NCBI GenBank assembly: GCA_003265435.1
Contig: NOXC01000009.1
Location: 1-64,000, forward strand
DNA from: Cellvibrionaceae bacterium AOL6
GTDB lineage: Bacteria; Pseudomonadota; Gammaproteobacteria; Pseudomonadales; Cellvibrionaceae
Reading direction: 5' to 3'
Length of the DNA: 64,000 nucleotides
Made by a program: the position numbers and the translations under genes. Positions 35,614 to 46,020 of the stretch are shown piece after piece. The notes beneath the pieces are model-generated. The model worked only from the letters and a program-made list of their open reading frames with translations, was not told the DNA's origin and searched no databases. The stretch's first letter is position 1; the number at the start of each line of letters is the position of its first letter.

Positions 35614-36576
35614 ATGTTGCCCTTCCTGGAAGCGATCCAGCCAGAGCTAGAGCGTGTTAATACAACAATTATACAGCGCCTGCAGTCGGACGAGCCTCTC
35701 GTTGAAGACATCGGTCATCACCTGATCAGCGCAGGCGGCAAGCGGCTTCGTCCGATTTTGGTCCTGCTCAGCGCAAACGCCTTGCACTACGAAGGCGACC
35801 ACCATATAGAGCTCGCCGCGATAATTGAATTCATTCATACCGCTACACTGCTGCATGATGACGTCGTGGATGTCAGCGAGCTCCGTCGCGGCCTCCCCAC
35901 GGCCAATGCCAAATGGGGCAATGCCCCAAGCGTACTGGTCGGTGACTTCTTATATTCCCGCGCGTTCCAGATGATGGTTAAGGTCGGCAGCATGGATGTC
36001 ATGAACATCCTGTCTAATACCACCAATACCATTGCCGAAGGTGAGGTACAGCAGCTCGCGAATGCGACCAACCCGGACCTCGGTGAAGAAGACTACCTTA
36101 AAGTCATCTATAAAAAGACGGCAGCCTTATTTGAGGCGGCTTGTGAGTGCGGCGCCACGGTCGCGGGCGCGAGCGCTGCCCAACGCAGCACCCTGAAACA
36201 ATTTGGATTTCACTTGGGCCTGGCGTTCCAGCTCATGGACGACCTGCTCGACTACAACGGCAACAGCGCGGTGCTCGGTAAAAATGTCGGCGACGACCTC
36301 GCAGAAGGGAAAACCACCCTGCCGATCATTTACGCATTACAACATTGCTCAGAAAAGGACCGAGCCCTGATTCGCTCCGCGATATCAGAAGCCGATGCCT
36401 CGCAACTGGGCAGCATTATAGAGCTCGTACAACAAAGCGGCGGGCTCGACTACACGCGTGATGCCGCCAAGGCACATGCCGATACTGCAATCAAACTACT
36501 GGACACCCTGCCTGAGACGAGCTGGCGGAAATGCCTGAGTGATCTCACCCAATTCGCTGTCGAGCGCAGCCACTGA
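35614..36576 (+). CDS. ispB: Octaprenyl diphosphate synthase
   Basis: This trans-polyprenyl diphosphate synthase makes the ubiquinone side chain. The first Asp-rich motif is LLHDDVVDVSELRRG (about residues 81-95) and the second is QLMDDLLDYNG (about 207-217). The ATG at 35614, after AAGG, gives 320 residues and the family start MLPFLEAIQPELERVN; a longer frame opens at 35551. It is divergent from rplU, the common arrangement in this class. Confidence 0.95.
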   Translation: MLPFLEAIQPELERVNTTIIQRLQSDEPLVEDIGHHLISAGGKRLRPILVLLSANALHYEGDHHIELAAIIEFIHTATLLHDDVVDVSELRRGLPTANAKWGNAPSVLVGDFLYSRAFQMMVKVGSMDVMNILSNTTNTIAEGEVQQLANATNPDLGEEDYLKVIYKKTAALFEAACECGATVAGASAAQRSTLKQFGFHLGLAFQLMDDLLDYNGNSAVLGKNVGDDLAEGKTTLPIIYALQHCSEKDRALIRSAISEADASQLGSIIELVQQSGGLDYTRDAAKAHADTAIKLLDTLPETSWRKCLSDLTQFAVERSH

Positions 36577-36617
36577 GCCTGCCTCGGCTTCATTCACGAA
36601 CAAAGAGTAGTGATGTC

Positions 36618-38258
36618 ATGCAAACAAAAAAACCGATTTCTGATGTGTATTCCAACTGGAGCCAACTCCAAGAGCACGCCAAAGAGTGGCAGAATCGTAC
36701 ACTGAAACAAGCCTTTGAGGCTGACACCAATCGTGCCTCACGCTACACCGTAGCAGCTGCGGGCCTTGAACTGGACTATTCCAAAAACCACATTGACGAC
36801 ACCACTCTGTCGCTGCTGCTGAGCCTAGCGGAGCAAGCCGACCTCAAAAACGCGATCAAGAAATTATTGCGTGGCGACCATGTGAACAACACCGAAGACC
36901 GCCCGGCACTGCACACAGCACTGCGCTTCTCTGGCGAGGCAAAAACCGACGAGCAACGTGAAGTGGCGCCCGTGCTGGACAAAATGGCTGGCCTCATCGA
37001 GCGCGTGCACAGCGGCGCTTGGACCGGCTTTTCCGGCAAGAAGATCACAGACGTGGTCAACATCGGCATTGGCGGTTCCGACCTGGGCCCACGCATGGTG
37101 ACGAAGGCCCTGACGCCCTTCCACACAGGCGATGTCAATGTGCACTTTGTCGCGAACATCGACGGTGCCGAAATTTTTGACCTGTGCCAGAGCCTTGATG
37201 CCGAGAGCACGCTGTGGCTGGTTGCGTCGAAATCATTCTCGACACTCGAGACCCTGCAAAACGCCCTGACCGCGCGCAGTTGGATGCTCGATAAAGGTTG
37301 CCCCGAAGCCGATCTTGGTAAACATTTTGTCGCCATCTCCTCAAAGGTCGACAAGGCCGTGGAATTTGGTATCGACGAAGAAAACATCTTCCCAATGTGG
37401 GACTGGGTCGGCGGCCGCTATTCACTGTGGTCTGCCATCGGCATGCCTATCGCATTCGCCGTGGGCATGGAGAACTTCAACAAGCTGCGCCAAGGTGCAG
37501 CCGCACTGGATGATCACTTCGCAGAAGCCCCGCTTGAGCGCAACATTCCCGTCCTGATGGGCTTGATCATGTTCTGGTACAGCAATGGGCTTGGCGCCGA
37601 CAACCAGGCCGTATTGCCTTACGCAAACCACCTGCAATTGCTGCCAGCCTACCTGCAGCAACTGGAGATGGAAAGTAACGGCAAGTCCGTGAATAAGCAG
37701 GGCGAACGCCTGGGCTATCAGACTGGTTCTGTCGTTTGGGGAACGGAAGGCACAAACGGCCAGCATTCCTTTCACCAGCTCCTGCATCAGGGCACAGTGC
37801 TGACGCCGATAGACTTCATTGCACCACTGAAAGCGCATCACCCCCTGGCGCACCAGCAGAAGTACCTGGTTGCGAACTGCATCGCACAGAGTCAGGCTCT
37901 GATGACGGGTCGCGATCTCGAAGCAAGCAAGGCGGAGCTGCGCGCGCAGGGTGTGAACGAGAGTGAAATCGACTTACTCGCCGAGCACAAGGTGCACCCG
38001 GGCAACAACCCAAGCAATACCATTGTGATGGAGCAACTTAGCCCCGAAACTTTGGGTGCATTGATTGCTGCATATGAGCACAAGGTATTCACCCTGGGCG
38101 TGTTGTGGAATATCAACTCGTTCGACCAGTGGGGCGTGGAATTGGGCAAATTGCTCGGTACTCACGTGGCCACCGCGATCGATACCACTGACATCCCAAG
38201 CGACTGGGACTCGTCCACGCAAAAACTGGTGAAGCGCTTTATCGAAGCGAACAACTAG
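36618..38258 (+). CDS. pgi: Glucose-6-phosphate isomerase
   Basis: A glycolytic enzyme of 546 residues. The signatures are DVVNIGIGGSDLGPRMV near residues 139-155, FPMWDWVGGRYSLWSAIGMP near 257-276 and GVLWNINSFDQWGVELGKLL near 494-513. Catalytic Glu and His residues are in the ESNGKSV and EGTNGQHSF segments. It starts 41 bases after ispB, possibly on the same transcript. Confidence 0.97.
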   Translation: MQTKKPISDVYSNWSQLQEHAKEWQNRTLKQAFEADTNRASRYTVAAAGLELDYSKNHIDDTTLSLLLSLAEQADLKNAIKKLLRGDHVNNTEDRPALHTALRFSGEAKTDEQREVAPVLDKMAGLIERVHSGAWTGFSGKKITDVVNIGIGGSDLGPRMVTKALTPFHTGDVNVHFVANIDGAEIFDLCQSLDAESTLWLVASKSFSTLETLQNALTARSWMLDKGCPEADLGKHFVAISSKVDKAVEFGIDEENIFPMWDWVGGRYSLWSAIGMPIAFAVGMENFNKLRQGAAALDDHFAEAPLERNIPVLMGLIMFWYSNGLGADNQAVLPYANHLQLLPAYLQQLEMESNGKSVNKQGERLGYQTGSVVWGTEGTNGQHSFHQLLHQGTVLTPIDFIAPLKAHHPLAHQQKYLVANCIAQSQALMTGRDLEASKAELRAQGVNESEIDLLAEHKVHPGNNPSNTIVMEQLSPETLGALIAAYEHKVFTLGVLWNINSFDQWGVELGKLLGTHVATAIDTTDIPSDWDSSTQKLVKRFIEANN

Positions 38259-38280
38259 TCGAATAACAGCAAAATGAGAA

Positions 38281-38300
38281 CCCGGCTCGAACGAGCCGGG
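38281..38300. repeat. Stem-loop after pgi
   Basis: CCCGGCTCG-AA-CGAGCCGGG is a perfect 9-base stem just after pgi, without a T run. It may stabilise the mRNA end. A true terminator follows at 38340. Confidence 0.6.
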
Positions 38301-38339
38301 TGAACCGCTAAACGTCTTCCGTAGTGAAGTGCAGCGGAA

Positions 38340-38369
38340 CAAAAAAGGAGGGCTAACCCTCCTTTTTTT
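38340..38369. terminator. Bidirectional terminator between pgi and the phosphomannomutase gene
   Basis: Poly-A, the stem AGGAGGG-CTAA-CCCTCCT and poly-T (38341-38369) form a strong two-way terminator. It overlaps the last codon of the minus-strand mutase gene. Confidence 0.9.
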
Positions 38370-39729
38370 ATGCGTCGAACTGTTTGATCAAGTCCAACAG
38401 CAGCGCGGTTTTTTCTTCCATCAGAGCAGTATCCCCACGTGACTCGACATTCAAACGAATCACAGGCTCCGTGCTCGACATACGCAGATTGAAACGCCAG
38501 TCGTCGAACGCAATGGACAGACCATCAACCTTCTCCACACTGACCGCCTGCGGCGCAAAATGCGACTCCATTTTTTCAATGATGCCACGCGCGTCGTTGA
38601 CGGTGTCATTGCGCTCACCGCTGCAAGGAAACGCCGCCATGCGCTCCCCCACAAGTTGAGACAGCGACTTGCCACTGCGAGAGATCAGCTCAAGCACCAA
38701 TAACCAGGGAATGTTGCCATTGTCACAATAGGCGAAGTCACGGAAATAGTGGTGAGCACTCATCTCGCCACCGTAAACCGCATCTTCAAGGCGCATGCGC
38801 TCCTTGATAAAGGCATGTCCTGTCTTGCTCTCGATCGGCACCCCACCGGCGGCTTTGACCATGTCGATGGTATTCCAGGTCAAGCGGGGATCGTGCACAA
38901 TCTTGGCACCGGACTCCTTCGCGAGAAAGGCTTCTGCCAGAAGGCCCACTACGTAGTAGCCCTCGATAAATTGACCGTCTTCGTCAAAAAAGAAGCAGCG
39001 ATCAAAGTCACCGTCCCAGGCAATCCCGATGTCCGCCCCACTCGCCTTCACCGCATCAATGGTCGATTGACGATTCTCAGGCAATAAGGGGTTGGGAATC
39101 CCGTTGGGGAAGTTTCCGTCGGGCTCATAGTTCACTTTCACCAGCTCGAACGGCAGGTGCGGCTCCAGCCCATCGACGACCGCGCCCACACCGCCATTTC
39201 CGGGATTCACGACGGCCTTGAGTGGCTTCAATACGGATCGATCAACATACCCGAGCAGATGCTCGATATACTCGCTGCGCAGATCACGGTGCTCCACGCG
39301 CCCCTTCTCCGCCGCCTTGAACTCACCGCTCTCCGCAAGCGCTCGAATGTCGTTCAGGCCAGTATCGCCCGAAATCGGACGCGAACCTTCACGCACCAGC
39401 TTCATGCCGTTGTAATCCATCGGATTATGGCTTGCGGTCACGCAAATACCGCCATCGGCGTTGAGGTGGAATGTCGCGAAATAAACTTCCTCGGTTCCAC
39501 CCATCCCAATGTGAATAACGTCAGCGCCGCCGTCCGTCAGGCCTTCGATCAAGGCATCGCTGAGCGAGGCACTGGTAAGACGCACATCGTGGCCGACCAC
39601 AAAGGTTTTGGCCCCGAGAAATTCAACGGTGGCGCGGCCCACTCGGTAGGCCACGTCATCGTTCAGTTGCGAGGGGACTTTGCCCCGAATGTCATACGCT
39701 TTAAAACAGGTAATTTCGATCTTTGACAC
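38368..39729 (-). CDS. Phosphomannomutase/phosphoglucomutase
   Basis: An alpha-D-phosphohexomutase of 453 residues. It has the phosphoserine loop [13 protein letters not shown] (about 96-108), the metal-binding [12 protein letters not shown] (about 240-251), the sugar-binding [10 protein letters not shown] loop (about 318-327) and the C-terminal [16 protein letters not shown]. It interconverts mannose-1-P or glucose-1-P with the 6-phosphates (ManB/CpsG/AlgC type). galU lies immediately upstream with only three bases between, making a nucleotide-sugar operon, with pgi opposite. Confidence 0.92.
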   Translation of the reverse strand: MSKIEITCFKAYDIRGKVPSQLNDDVAYRVGRATVEFLGAKTFVVGHDVRLTSASLSDALIEGLTDGGADVIHIGMGGTEEVYFATFHLNADGGICVTASHNPMDYNGMKLVREGSRPISGDTGLNDIRALAESGEFKAAEKGRVEHRDLRSEYIEHLLGYVDRSVLKPLKAVVNPGNGGVGAVVDGLEPHLPFELVKVNYEPDGNFPNGIPNPLLPENRQSTIDAVKASGADIGIAWDGDFDRCFFFDEDGQFIEGYYVVGLLAEAFLAKESGAKIVHDPRLTWNTIDMVKAAGGVPIESKTGHAFIKERMRLEDAVYGGEMSAHHYFRDFAYCDNGNIPWLLVLELISRSGKSLSQLVGERMAAFPCSGERNDTVNDARGIIEKMESHFAPQAVSVEKVDGLSIAFDDWRFNLRMSSTEPVIRLNVESRGDTALMEEKTALLLDLIKQFDA

Positions 39730-39732
39730 GCC

Positions 39733-40560
39733 TTACTTCCCGTAGAGGTTCTCGTAGACGTAGTTGGTCGCATCGACGAAGCCGGACACGCTACCACAGT
39801 CAAAACGCTTGCCCTTAAACTTATAGGCCAGCACACAGCCGTCTTTGGCTTGAGAAAGCAGCGCATCGGTCAGCTGAACTTCGTTGTTTTTGCCCGGAGG
39901 GGTATTTTCGATAATCGTGAAGATATCAGGCGTCAGAATGTAACGACCGATAATCGCCAGGTTGCTCGGTGCATCTTTGGCTTCCGGCTTTTCCACCATG
40001 TCGTTGACTTGGTAAAGACCGGTCTTAATTTGCTCACCCGCAATCACACCGAACTTATGAATGTCTTCTTCAGGAACTTCCTGCACCGCGACAATGCTGC
40101 AACGGAACTGCTTGTACAGACGCACCATTTGCGAGAGCACGCCGTCGCCATCTTCAGTGACACACAAGTCATCTGACAGCACCACACCAAAAGGCTCGTC
40201 ACCAATCAGGCGGCGTCCCTGCAAAATCGCGTCCCCAAGACCGGCCATAGACGGCTGGCGAGTGAAAGAGAACGAACCTTTCGCCATCACGTTACGAATT
40301 GAAGAGAGGTACTCTTCCTTGGACGTGCCTGCGATCTGATGCTCAAGCTCGTAGCTCACATCGAAGTGGTCCGCAATGGCGCGCTTACCGCGACCCGTCA
40401 CAAAACCGATCTCATCCAGGCCTGCCTCAATTGCTTCTTCCACGCCGTACTGAACGAGTGGTTTGTTGACCACTGGCAACATTTCTTTCGGCATGGATTT
40501 GGTGGCCGGAAGAAAGCGTGTTCCGTATCCCGCTACGGGGAAAAGGCATTTTCTGATCAT
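39733..40560 (-). CDS. galU: UTP-glucose-1-phosphate uridylyltransferase
   Basis: A 275-residue enzyme making UDP-glucose for envelope polysaccharides. The nucleotide-binding start is FPVAGYGTRFLPATKSMPKE (about 7-26), followed by NKPLVQYGVEEAIEAG; the acidic metal site is in VVLSDDLCV. AAGGAT lies 13 bases before the ATG. It is cotranscribed with the hexose-phosphate mutase. Confidence 0.95.
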   Translation of the reverse strand: MIRKCLFPVAGYGTRFLPATKSMPKEMLPVVNKPLVQYGVEEAIEAGLDEIGFVTGRGKRAIADHFDVSYELEHQIAGTSKEEYLSSIRNVMAKGSFSFTRQPSMAGLGDAILQGRRLIGDEPFGVVLSDDLCVTEDGDGVLSQMVRLYKQFRCSIVAVQEVPEEDIHKFGVIAGEQIKTGLYQVNDMVEKPEAKDAPSNLAIIGRYILTPDIFTIIENTPPGKNNEVQLTDALLSQAKDGCVLAYKFKGKRFDCGSVSGFVDATNYVYENLYGK

Positions 40561-40975
40561 ATTTCACTATCCTTAACATCGATGAATTGCAGAGAAAATT
40601 TTTGTGGTCCGAATATACCATAGCTTTATAACAAAGCCCGGCTTTAACCTGAATCGACACAACGGGTGTAAAAATTACCAACGCTGTACCGCTCCCCAGA
40701 TTCTGCGTCCGTCACGCAGCAAATTCGCAACACTTTAAGCTTGCGCCCGCAAACCCGCGGCATTCGGACGAACCCTCAGGTTCGACCCGATCTGTATGAC
40801 AAATTAATGCATGCCTAATACGGTTACAGCCACGCGCACAAGGTAGTCCCTTGCAAACATGGGGCCAGAGCGGCCATACATCTCACTCAAGCTGGACAAG
40901 CGGGAATAAGCCGTTAGAATGGCGCATCCGTCGCAATTCGGCGATGATTTGTCATACATTCAGACACGCCATTCT
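40561..40975. other. Divergent intergenic region galU/fabA
   Basis: About 415 bases hold the promoters of galU (-) and fabA (+). A TATATT-like -10 for galU is seen near 40615. I find no open frame with coding character, no RNA gene and no terminator. Confidence 0.4.
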
Positions 40976-41503
40976 ATGATTGAAAACTTCGAACCCCAGT
41001 CTTCCTATAATAAAGAAGAACTTTTGCAATGCGGCCGCGGCGACCTTTTCGGTGACGGCAACGCACAATTGCCCATGCCCAACATGCTCATGTTGGATCG
41101 TATCGCCCACATCAGCAAAACCGGTGGTGAATTTGGCAAAGGCGAAATCATTGCTGAACTCGACATTCACAAAGACCTCTGGTTTTTTGACTGCCACTTC
41201 CCCGGCGACCCCGTCATGCCAGGGTGCTTGGGGCTGGATGCGATGTGGCAACTGGTTGGTTTCTTTTTGGCCTGGAAAGGCAACCCCGGTCGCGGTCGTG
41301 CGCTCGGTGCCGGTGAGGTAAAATTCACGGGCCAAATCCTCCCATCCGCGAAAATGGTGACTTACCATATCCACCTCAAGCGCGTCATTGAGCGCAAGCT
41401 CATTATGGGCATTGCCGACGGTCGCGTCGCAGTGGATGGCAAGGAAATCTACTTCGCTAAGGACCTTCGCGTGGGCCTGTTCGGGAACACCGAGACGTTT
41501 TAA
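40976..41503 (+). CDS. fabA: 3-hydroxydecanoyl-ACP dehydratase/isomerase
   Basis: A 175-residue hot-dog fold enzyme that starts unsaturated fatty acid synthesis by dehydrating and isomerising the C10 intermediate. The catalytic His is in [21 protein letters not shown] (about 67-86), with the Asp in CLGLDAMWQ. The start at 40976 gives the family N-terminus; ribosome-site signals are weak. It is followed by fabB 102 bases downstream, the standard fabAB operon. Confidence 0.95.
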   Translation: MIENFEPQSSYNKEELLQCGRGDLFGDGNAQLPMPNMLMLDRIAHISKTGGEFGKGEIIAELDIHKDLWFFDCHFPGDPVMPGCLGLDAMWQLVGFFLAWKGNPGRGRALGAGEVKFTGQILPSAKMVTYHIHLKRVIERKLIMGIADGRVAVDGKEIYFAKDLRVGLFGNTETF

Positions 41504-41524
41504 TACTCAAAGTGATGCTGCGTG

Positions 41525-41554
41525 GTCGGGCCTGTGCGATAATAGCCGCCCGAC
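41525..41554 (+). repeat. Stem-loop in the fabA-fabB spacer
   Basis: A 7-base stem GTCGGGC/GCCCGAC with a 16-base loop, then TTTC. It could partly attenuate fabB or protect the fabA message. Confidence 0.4.
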
Positions 41555-41605
41555 TTTCACGACTCATGACATTCTGGCAGCAAAAGAATTAAGAAGAGGC
41601 TATTT

Positions 41606-42820
41606 ATGAAGCGTGTAGTGATTACAGGACTCGGCATCGTATCGTGCATCGGCAACGACAAAGCGACCGTCCTGAACTCTCTGAAAGAAGGCCGCTCTGG
41701 CATCAAAACCAACCCCGATTACATCGAGCATGGTTTCCGCAGCACCATCGGCGGCACCGTCGAAATCGACCTCTCAGAGCACATTGACCGCAAAATTTAT
41801 CGCTTTATGGGCGACGCAGCAGGCTTCGCTTATGTGGCCATGAAGCAGGCGGCTGAAGATTCCGGCCTGTCTGACTCCGAGGTCTCAAACGAGCGCACAG
41901 GCATCATTATGGGCTCTGGCGGCGCGTCTACGGCCAGCGTCGTTGAATCTGCTGACATTATCCGTACTCGTGGTGTGAAGCGCGCGGGCCCTTACCGCGT
42001 AACGCAAACCATGGGCAGCACCGTTTCAGCCTGTTTGGCGACCCCATTCAAAATCAAAGGCGTCAACTACTCCATCTCCTCAGCGTGTGCGACAAGCGCA
42101 CACTGCATAGGCAACGCGATGGAGCTGATTCAACTCGGCAAACAGGATGTTGTCTTCGCCGGTGGTGGTGAAGAAGAACACTGGACCCTGACAGGCCTCT
42201 TCGACGCCATGGGCGCCCTGTCCACAAAATACAACGATACACCTGAAAAAGCCTCCCGCCCCTACGACGCCGCCCGTGACGGCTTCGTGATCGCCGGCGG
42301 TGGTGGTTGTGTGGTGCTCGAATCCCTTGAGCACGCACAAGCACGTGGCGCAAAAATCTACGGTGAGCTGGTCGGCTACGGTGCAACCTCCGATGGCTAC
42401 GACATGGTGGCCCCATCGGGCGAAGGCGCAGCTCGCTGCATGCGCCAGGCGATGCAAGGTGTGGAAGGCCGTATCGACTACATTAACTCACACGGTACCA
42501 GCACGCCTGTTGGCGACCTCGCTGAGCTGGGTGCAGTGAAAGAAGTGTTTGGCAATGACATCCCAGCCATCGCATCGACCAAGTCACTGACTGGTCACTC
42601 TCTTGGTGCAACCGGCGTTCAGGAAGCCATCTACACCCTGCTGATGATGGAGAACAACTTCATCGCGGCATCAGCCAATGTGGAAAACCTGGACGAAGCC
42701 GCTGAGGGCACTCCTATTGTGACCTCGCTGCAAGAGAAAGAGATCAAACTCGCAATGTCCAACAGCTTCGGCTTCGGTGGCACCAACGCCACACTGATCA
42801 TGAAGAAGTTCGAAGGCTAA
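41606..42820 (+). CDS. fabB: 3-oxoacyl-ACP synthase I
   Basis: A 404-residue condensing enzyme that elongates unsaturated acyl-ACPs. The catalytic triad is visible: Cys in [14 protein letters not shown] near residue 163, His in [11 protein letters not shown] near residue 297 and His in [11 protein letters not shown] near residue 332. AAGAAGAGG precedes the ATG. It is the second gene of fabAB. Confidence 0.96.
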   Translation: MKRVVITGLGIVSCIGNDKATVLNSLKEGRSGIKTNPDYIEHGFRSTIGGTVEIDLSEHIDRKIYRFMGDAAGFAYVAMKQAAEDSGLSDSEVSNERTGIIMGSGGASTASVVESADIIRTRGVKRAGPYRVTQTMGSTVSACLATPFKIKGVNYSISSACATSAHCIGNAMELIQLGKQDVVFAGGGEEEHWTLTGLFDAMGALSTKYNDTPEKASRPYDAARDGFVIAGGGGCVVLESLEHAQARGAKIYGELVGYGATSDGYDMVAPSGEGAARCMRQAMQGVEGRIDYINSHGTSTPVGDLAELGAVKEVFGNDIPAIASTKSLTGHSLGATGVQEAIYTLLMMENNFIAASANVENLDEAAEGTPIVTSLQEKEIKLAMSNSFGFGGTNATLIMKKFEG

Positions 42821-42876
42821 TACCCCACAGCCTGCGCGGCAACGCGCAGGCTACTCTCCCCCACTCTCTCAGCCCG

Positions 42877-43764
42877 CTAAGGGTTTGCCGTCTCCCGCTT
42901 GGATTGATCTTCTGCTTCCCAGGCCGCCAACCACTCGCGCAGCAATCGGCCAAAGCCCCGGCGCCAGGTCGGTAATTGAATCCCGAAGTTATCGGTAATA
43001 CGACGCCCACTCAGATGCGCATTCCCGTGCAGAAAACGGCGCGTATCATCCTTGGAAGACACGGAAGGCAATGGCAAAGACAGGTCCTTTTCTTTGTGGA
43101 GCTGCCGCACCAGGTGATCACAGAACTCGGCTTCCGAGCAGGTGTCTGCGCTGTGCAAATGAAAGACGCCCCAATTTTCCGCTCCGGTCAGAATTTGCTT
43201 CACAAGCGCGACCAGTACATCGGCAATAAAGGCTGAACTGACGGGCCCACCAAAATCATGATCCGATACCACCATCGGCTCTGACTGCATCAGCTTGGGC
43301 ACGTAGAGTGGCAGCAGTGCTGAACCCCGGCCGTCGAGCAGCCAGCTGCGTCGCAAAATGATGTGCCGCCGAACCCGGCTAGCAACAAGCTCCACATTCC
43401 TGGCTGAACACGCAAGCTCTTCACCCTCACCCACATCAGCTTCCGCGATGGCGGATTTTTTATCGGTATTGCCGAAAATTTCATAAGAAGAGAGCTGAAT
43501 CAACGGTATGTCTCGCTCAACACACACGGCACTGACGTGCTCCAGCTGATCCAAATACAAAGGCGACGCGGGCCCCGCCTCGGGCTCCAACGCAATCACC
43601 ACGCTTGGATGCTTGCGCTCAAAGCACGCATCCACTTGTTCGATGCTATCGCCGACAAAATCGACATCGCTGCGAACCAGAATCCATGGCAGGTCATCGA
43701 TGCGGCTACTCAGCAGGCGCTCCATGCGCGCATCACTTCCCAATAAAACAATTTTAAAACCCAA
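42877..43764 (-). CDS. RmlD-like NAD(P)-binding sugar-nucleotide reductase family protein
   Basis: A 295-residue short-chain dehydrogenase of the extended RmlD type. The N-terminal Rossmann strand IVLLGSDARMERLL lacks the usual GxxGxxG. The LIQLSSYEIFGNTD segment (about 97-110) matches the RmlD SSxxVFxG motif, but with Glu in place of the typical Val/Asp-Tyr pair. The YxxxK segment is not obvious. It may be a divergent or non-catalytic member. It is convergent with fabB and stands alone. Confidence 0.75.
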   Translation of the reverse strand: MGFKIVLLGSDARMERLLSSRIDDLPWILVRSDVDFVGDSIEQVDACFERKHPSVVIALEPEAGPASPLYLDQLEHVSAVCVERDIPLIQLSSYEIFGNTDKKSAIAEADVGEGEELACSARNVELVASRVRRHIILRRSWLLDGRGSALLPLYVPKLMQSEPMVVSDHDFGGPVSSAFIADVLVALVKQILTGAENWGVFHLHSADTCSEAEFCDHLVRQLHKEKDLSLPLPSVSSKDDTRRFLHGNAHLSGRRITDNFGIQLPTWRRGFGRLLREWLAAWEAEDQSKRETANP

Positions 43765-44728
43765 GTGCGGACCTCAAACTTCAAATTACGTGCGGAGGCA
43801 CCGCCACCGCGTTTCTTACCTCAACATAGAAACGCCTTCTCGGTCGAGATACAACCCGAGTTTACGAGCGCTTCAAAACAGCCTCATGATAGGCCAAAGG
43901 GATGTGTATGTCGAAGAGAAGAAAGTTAGGCCACAAGCCGCAGCAGGAGCCGCAGCTGCGACTAGGGTGCTCGGCGCCAGTGGGTACAAACAGCCCACAA
44001 CTGACCGCTAGCGTTCAGCTACTGAAGCCGCGAGGCCGACACTCAGTCCGCACCGACAACCTATTGCCCATCAGACTCATCGAAAGGACTGTGATTCCCC
44101 CCCCGACACGAATCGGCAGCGCTCATCGCGAGGAAACCGTTGCGAGCGCTTTAGGTGATCCATTGCGCTGAAGGAAAGTCTATCGAATGGGGGATGCGAT
44201 AGCTGACTGCGCATACACAAGAAGCCCACCCCACTCGCCCGGATCAGCCTATTGGAATCCATTTACGAGCCTTATAACGGGCAAGACGCTACTGCAGAAC
44301 ATGAGACACATTACAGAAATGACAATGACACACGCTCTCTGTAGGGAGACAAGGTGACTCGATTGATAAGCGTGGCTGACAAAGCCCACCAGCGAAGTAT
44401 GGCTTACCGCACCTCAAAGCGCCTCTAGAAGCTGAGAAGCCAAATGCGTTACGAATTTAAACAATTAGGGTTGCAGAACCCAACTAAACTTACCCATTCT
44501 TTTCGAATGCGACTAAGGACTATACAGGGAAGGTGCTTTGACAAAACATCGCCTTCGCTTTGCTAGAAATTTAAAGAGTACCGCAGGCACGGCCTGCACC
44601 AAAATGTGTTGTACATTCACCCACCTCACCGATCAGATAGCGACCAAGCAATGCGCGGTACGGCATCAGTGTTTGGGCCATTGTAAAACATCGATCAACC
44701 TTCGATTAGCTTACTAATAGGATAAAAA
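43765..44728. other. Long gene-free region upstream of the lipoprotein operon
   Basis: About 960 bases without a frame of convincing coding character on either strand. No tRNA, tmRNA, RNase P or 6S RNA signature was recognised. It contains a short hairpin GCAGGC-ACG-GCCTGC near 44585-44599. AGGAT precedes the lipoprotein start. It may hold regulatory sequence for the operon, an unrecognised small RNA or degraded genes. Confidence 0.5.
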
Positions 44729-45700
44729 ATGATACGCAGCGCCATTGCCGCATCAGCCGTCTTTGCTACTTTCTTGAGTGGGTGCGCTACGCAAAGCCCT
44801 CAAGTTGAACCTGTCGAAAGCGCCCACAGCCAACAAGTACAATTGGAAGCACAAAAATCAGCTACCGAAGCTGTGGCTGGAACGCCTGTCCTAAAGCGGA
44901 AAATCGCTTTAGGCCGCATAACCAATGAAACTATTTATGGGAAGAGTCTACTTAGAGACGACAGCGGTGATGTTTTGGGAAAGCAGGTCACAGACATGCT
45001 ATCAAAAGCATTGACAGAATCAGGACAGTATATGGTTTTTGAGAGACCAGATATCGATAGCCTGAAGGACGAAGCCAATCTCACTGGAGGACAGCTCAAT
45101 CTCGTTGGTGTGGATACCTTAATTATAGGCTCGCTCTCCGAATTTGGCCGAAAGACAGAAGGAGAAAACGGCTTCTTATCCTCCACCAAAAAACAAGTTG
45201 CTTTCGCCAAGGTGGACCTACGCTTGGTAGATAGCAAAACGGGGCTTGTATACCAATCGATTTCAGGAGCTGGGGAGACTAGCACGGAATCCGCGTCTGT
45301 TGCAGGCTTTGGATCCAAAGCGTCTTACGACGGAACCTTAAATGACGCCGCAATTTCAAACGCGATATCGGATGCCATTAGCAAGCTTACAGCTGAAATA
45401 AAATCACGAAAATGGCAAACAGACATCCTCGCGGTAGAGGATGGCTTAATTTACATTAGCGGAGGTAAATCCCAAGGAATTCAAGAGGGAATGGCGTTCG
45501 ACATAGAAACCCAAGGCAAGTTAGTAAAATCACAACAATCAGGATTTGATATTACTCTCCCCGGAAAAAAGGTAGCCAGCATTATTGTTATCCAGCTCTT
45601 CGGTGAAACAGAGGCTAATGAAGGCGCCATAGCAACCATTGAGCAAGGATCCATTGATGGACTAGATCTCGCCAAACTCATTGTAGTGGAGACCAAATAA
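44729..45700 (+). CDS. CsgG-family lipoprotein
   Basis: A 323-residue lipoprotein (lipobox FLSGC, Cys near residue 19) with a CsgG-like domain (about 57-215). Visible segments are KIALGRITNETIYGKS, LTESGQYMVFERPDIDSL and GVDTLIIGSLSEFGR. A C-terminal domain (about 225-323, DILAVEDGLIYISGGKSQGIQEGM) resembles the extra domain of CsgG-related proteins outside curli systems. No curlin (csgA/B) genes are nearby. Its stop codon overlaps the next ATG by one base. The base composition is richer in A and T than in the surrounding genes. Confidence 0.82.
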   Translation: MIRSAIAASAVFATFLSGCATQSPQVEPVESAHSQQVQLEAQKSATEAVAGTPVLKRKIALGRITNETIYGKSLLRDDSGDVLGKQVTDMLSKALTESGQYMVFERPDIDSLKDEANLTGGQLNLVGVDTLIIGSLSEFGRKTEGENGFLSSTKKQVAFAKVDLRLVDSKTGLVYQSISGAGETSTESASVAGFGSKASYDGTLNDAAISNAISDAISKLTAEIKSRKWQTDILAVEDGLIYISGGKSQGIQEGMAFDIETQGKLVKSQQSGFDITLPGKKVASIIVIQLFGETEANEGAIATIEQGSIDGLDLAKLIVVETK

Positions 45701-46020
45701 TGAAAATCAAAATCATCCTTGCAATCGCTGCAATTACAATCATGGCGGGCTGCGTACAACTACCAACCACAGAAAGCACTACGGTTGACAACCGGCCCCA
45801 ACTGACATTCAAAGCCAATACAGATTCCCCCCTCGACGATTATCGCGTTTTCATTGATGGGCTAGATAATGGTTCGATCGCACCATTTAGCGATGGCACG
45901 AAATCGCTAAGGCTTTTACCGGGAACTCACCTTGTTGAAATATACAAAGGGGACAAGCTTATTTCTTCTCAAAAAATCTATCTAGGCGATGGCGTAACCA
46001 AAGAGGTTATCGTCGAATGA
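45700..46020 (+). CDS. PEGA-like small lipoprotein
   Basis: A 106-residue lipoprotein (lipobox IMAGC, Cys near residue 18) with one short beta-rich domain. The segment DYRVFIDGLDNGSIAPFSDG, then LRLLPGTHLVEIYKGDKLI, resembles a PEGA-type surface domain, but the family match is tentative. It overlaps both neighbours (one base with the CsgG-like gene, four bases with the DUF4810 gene), so translation is coupled. It is not a standard member of the CsgG-DUF4810-DUF799 trio. Confidence 0.7.
   Translation: MKIKIILAIAAITIMAGCVQLPTTESTTVDNRPQLTFKANTDSPLDDYRVFIDGLDNGSIAPFSDGTKSLRLLPGTHLVEIYKGDKLISSQKIYLGDGVTKEVIVE

Noticed and set aside
43902-44171. Short plus-strand frame (about 89 codons) in the gene-free region
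   Set aside because: It has no ribosome site, no recognisable family and irregular codon use; treated as chance.
44729-45700. CsgG-like gene considered as part of a curli operon
   Set aside because: No csgA, csgB, csgE or csgF relatives are present; the neighbours are DUF4810 and DUF799, which mark a different conserved cluster.
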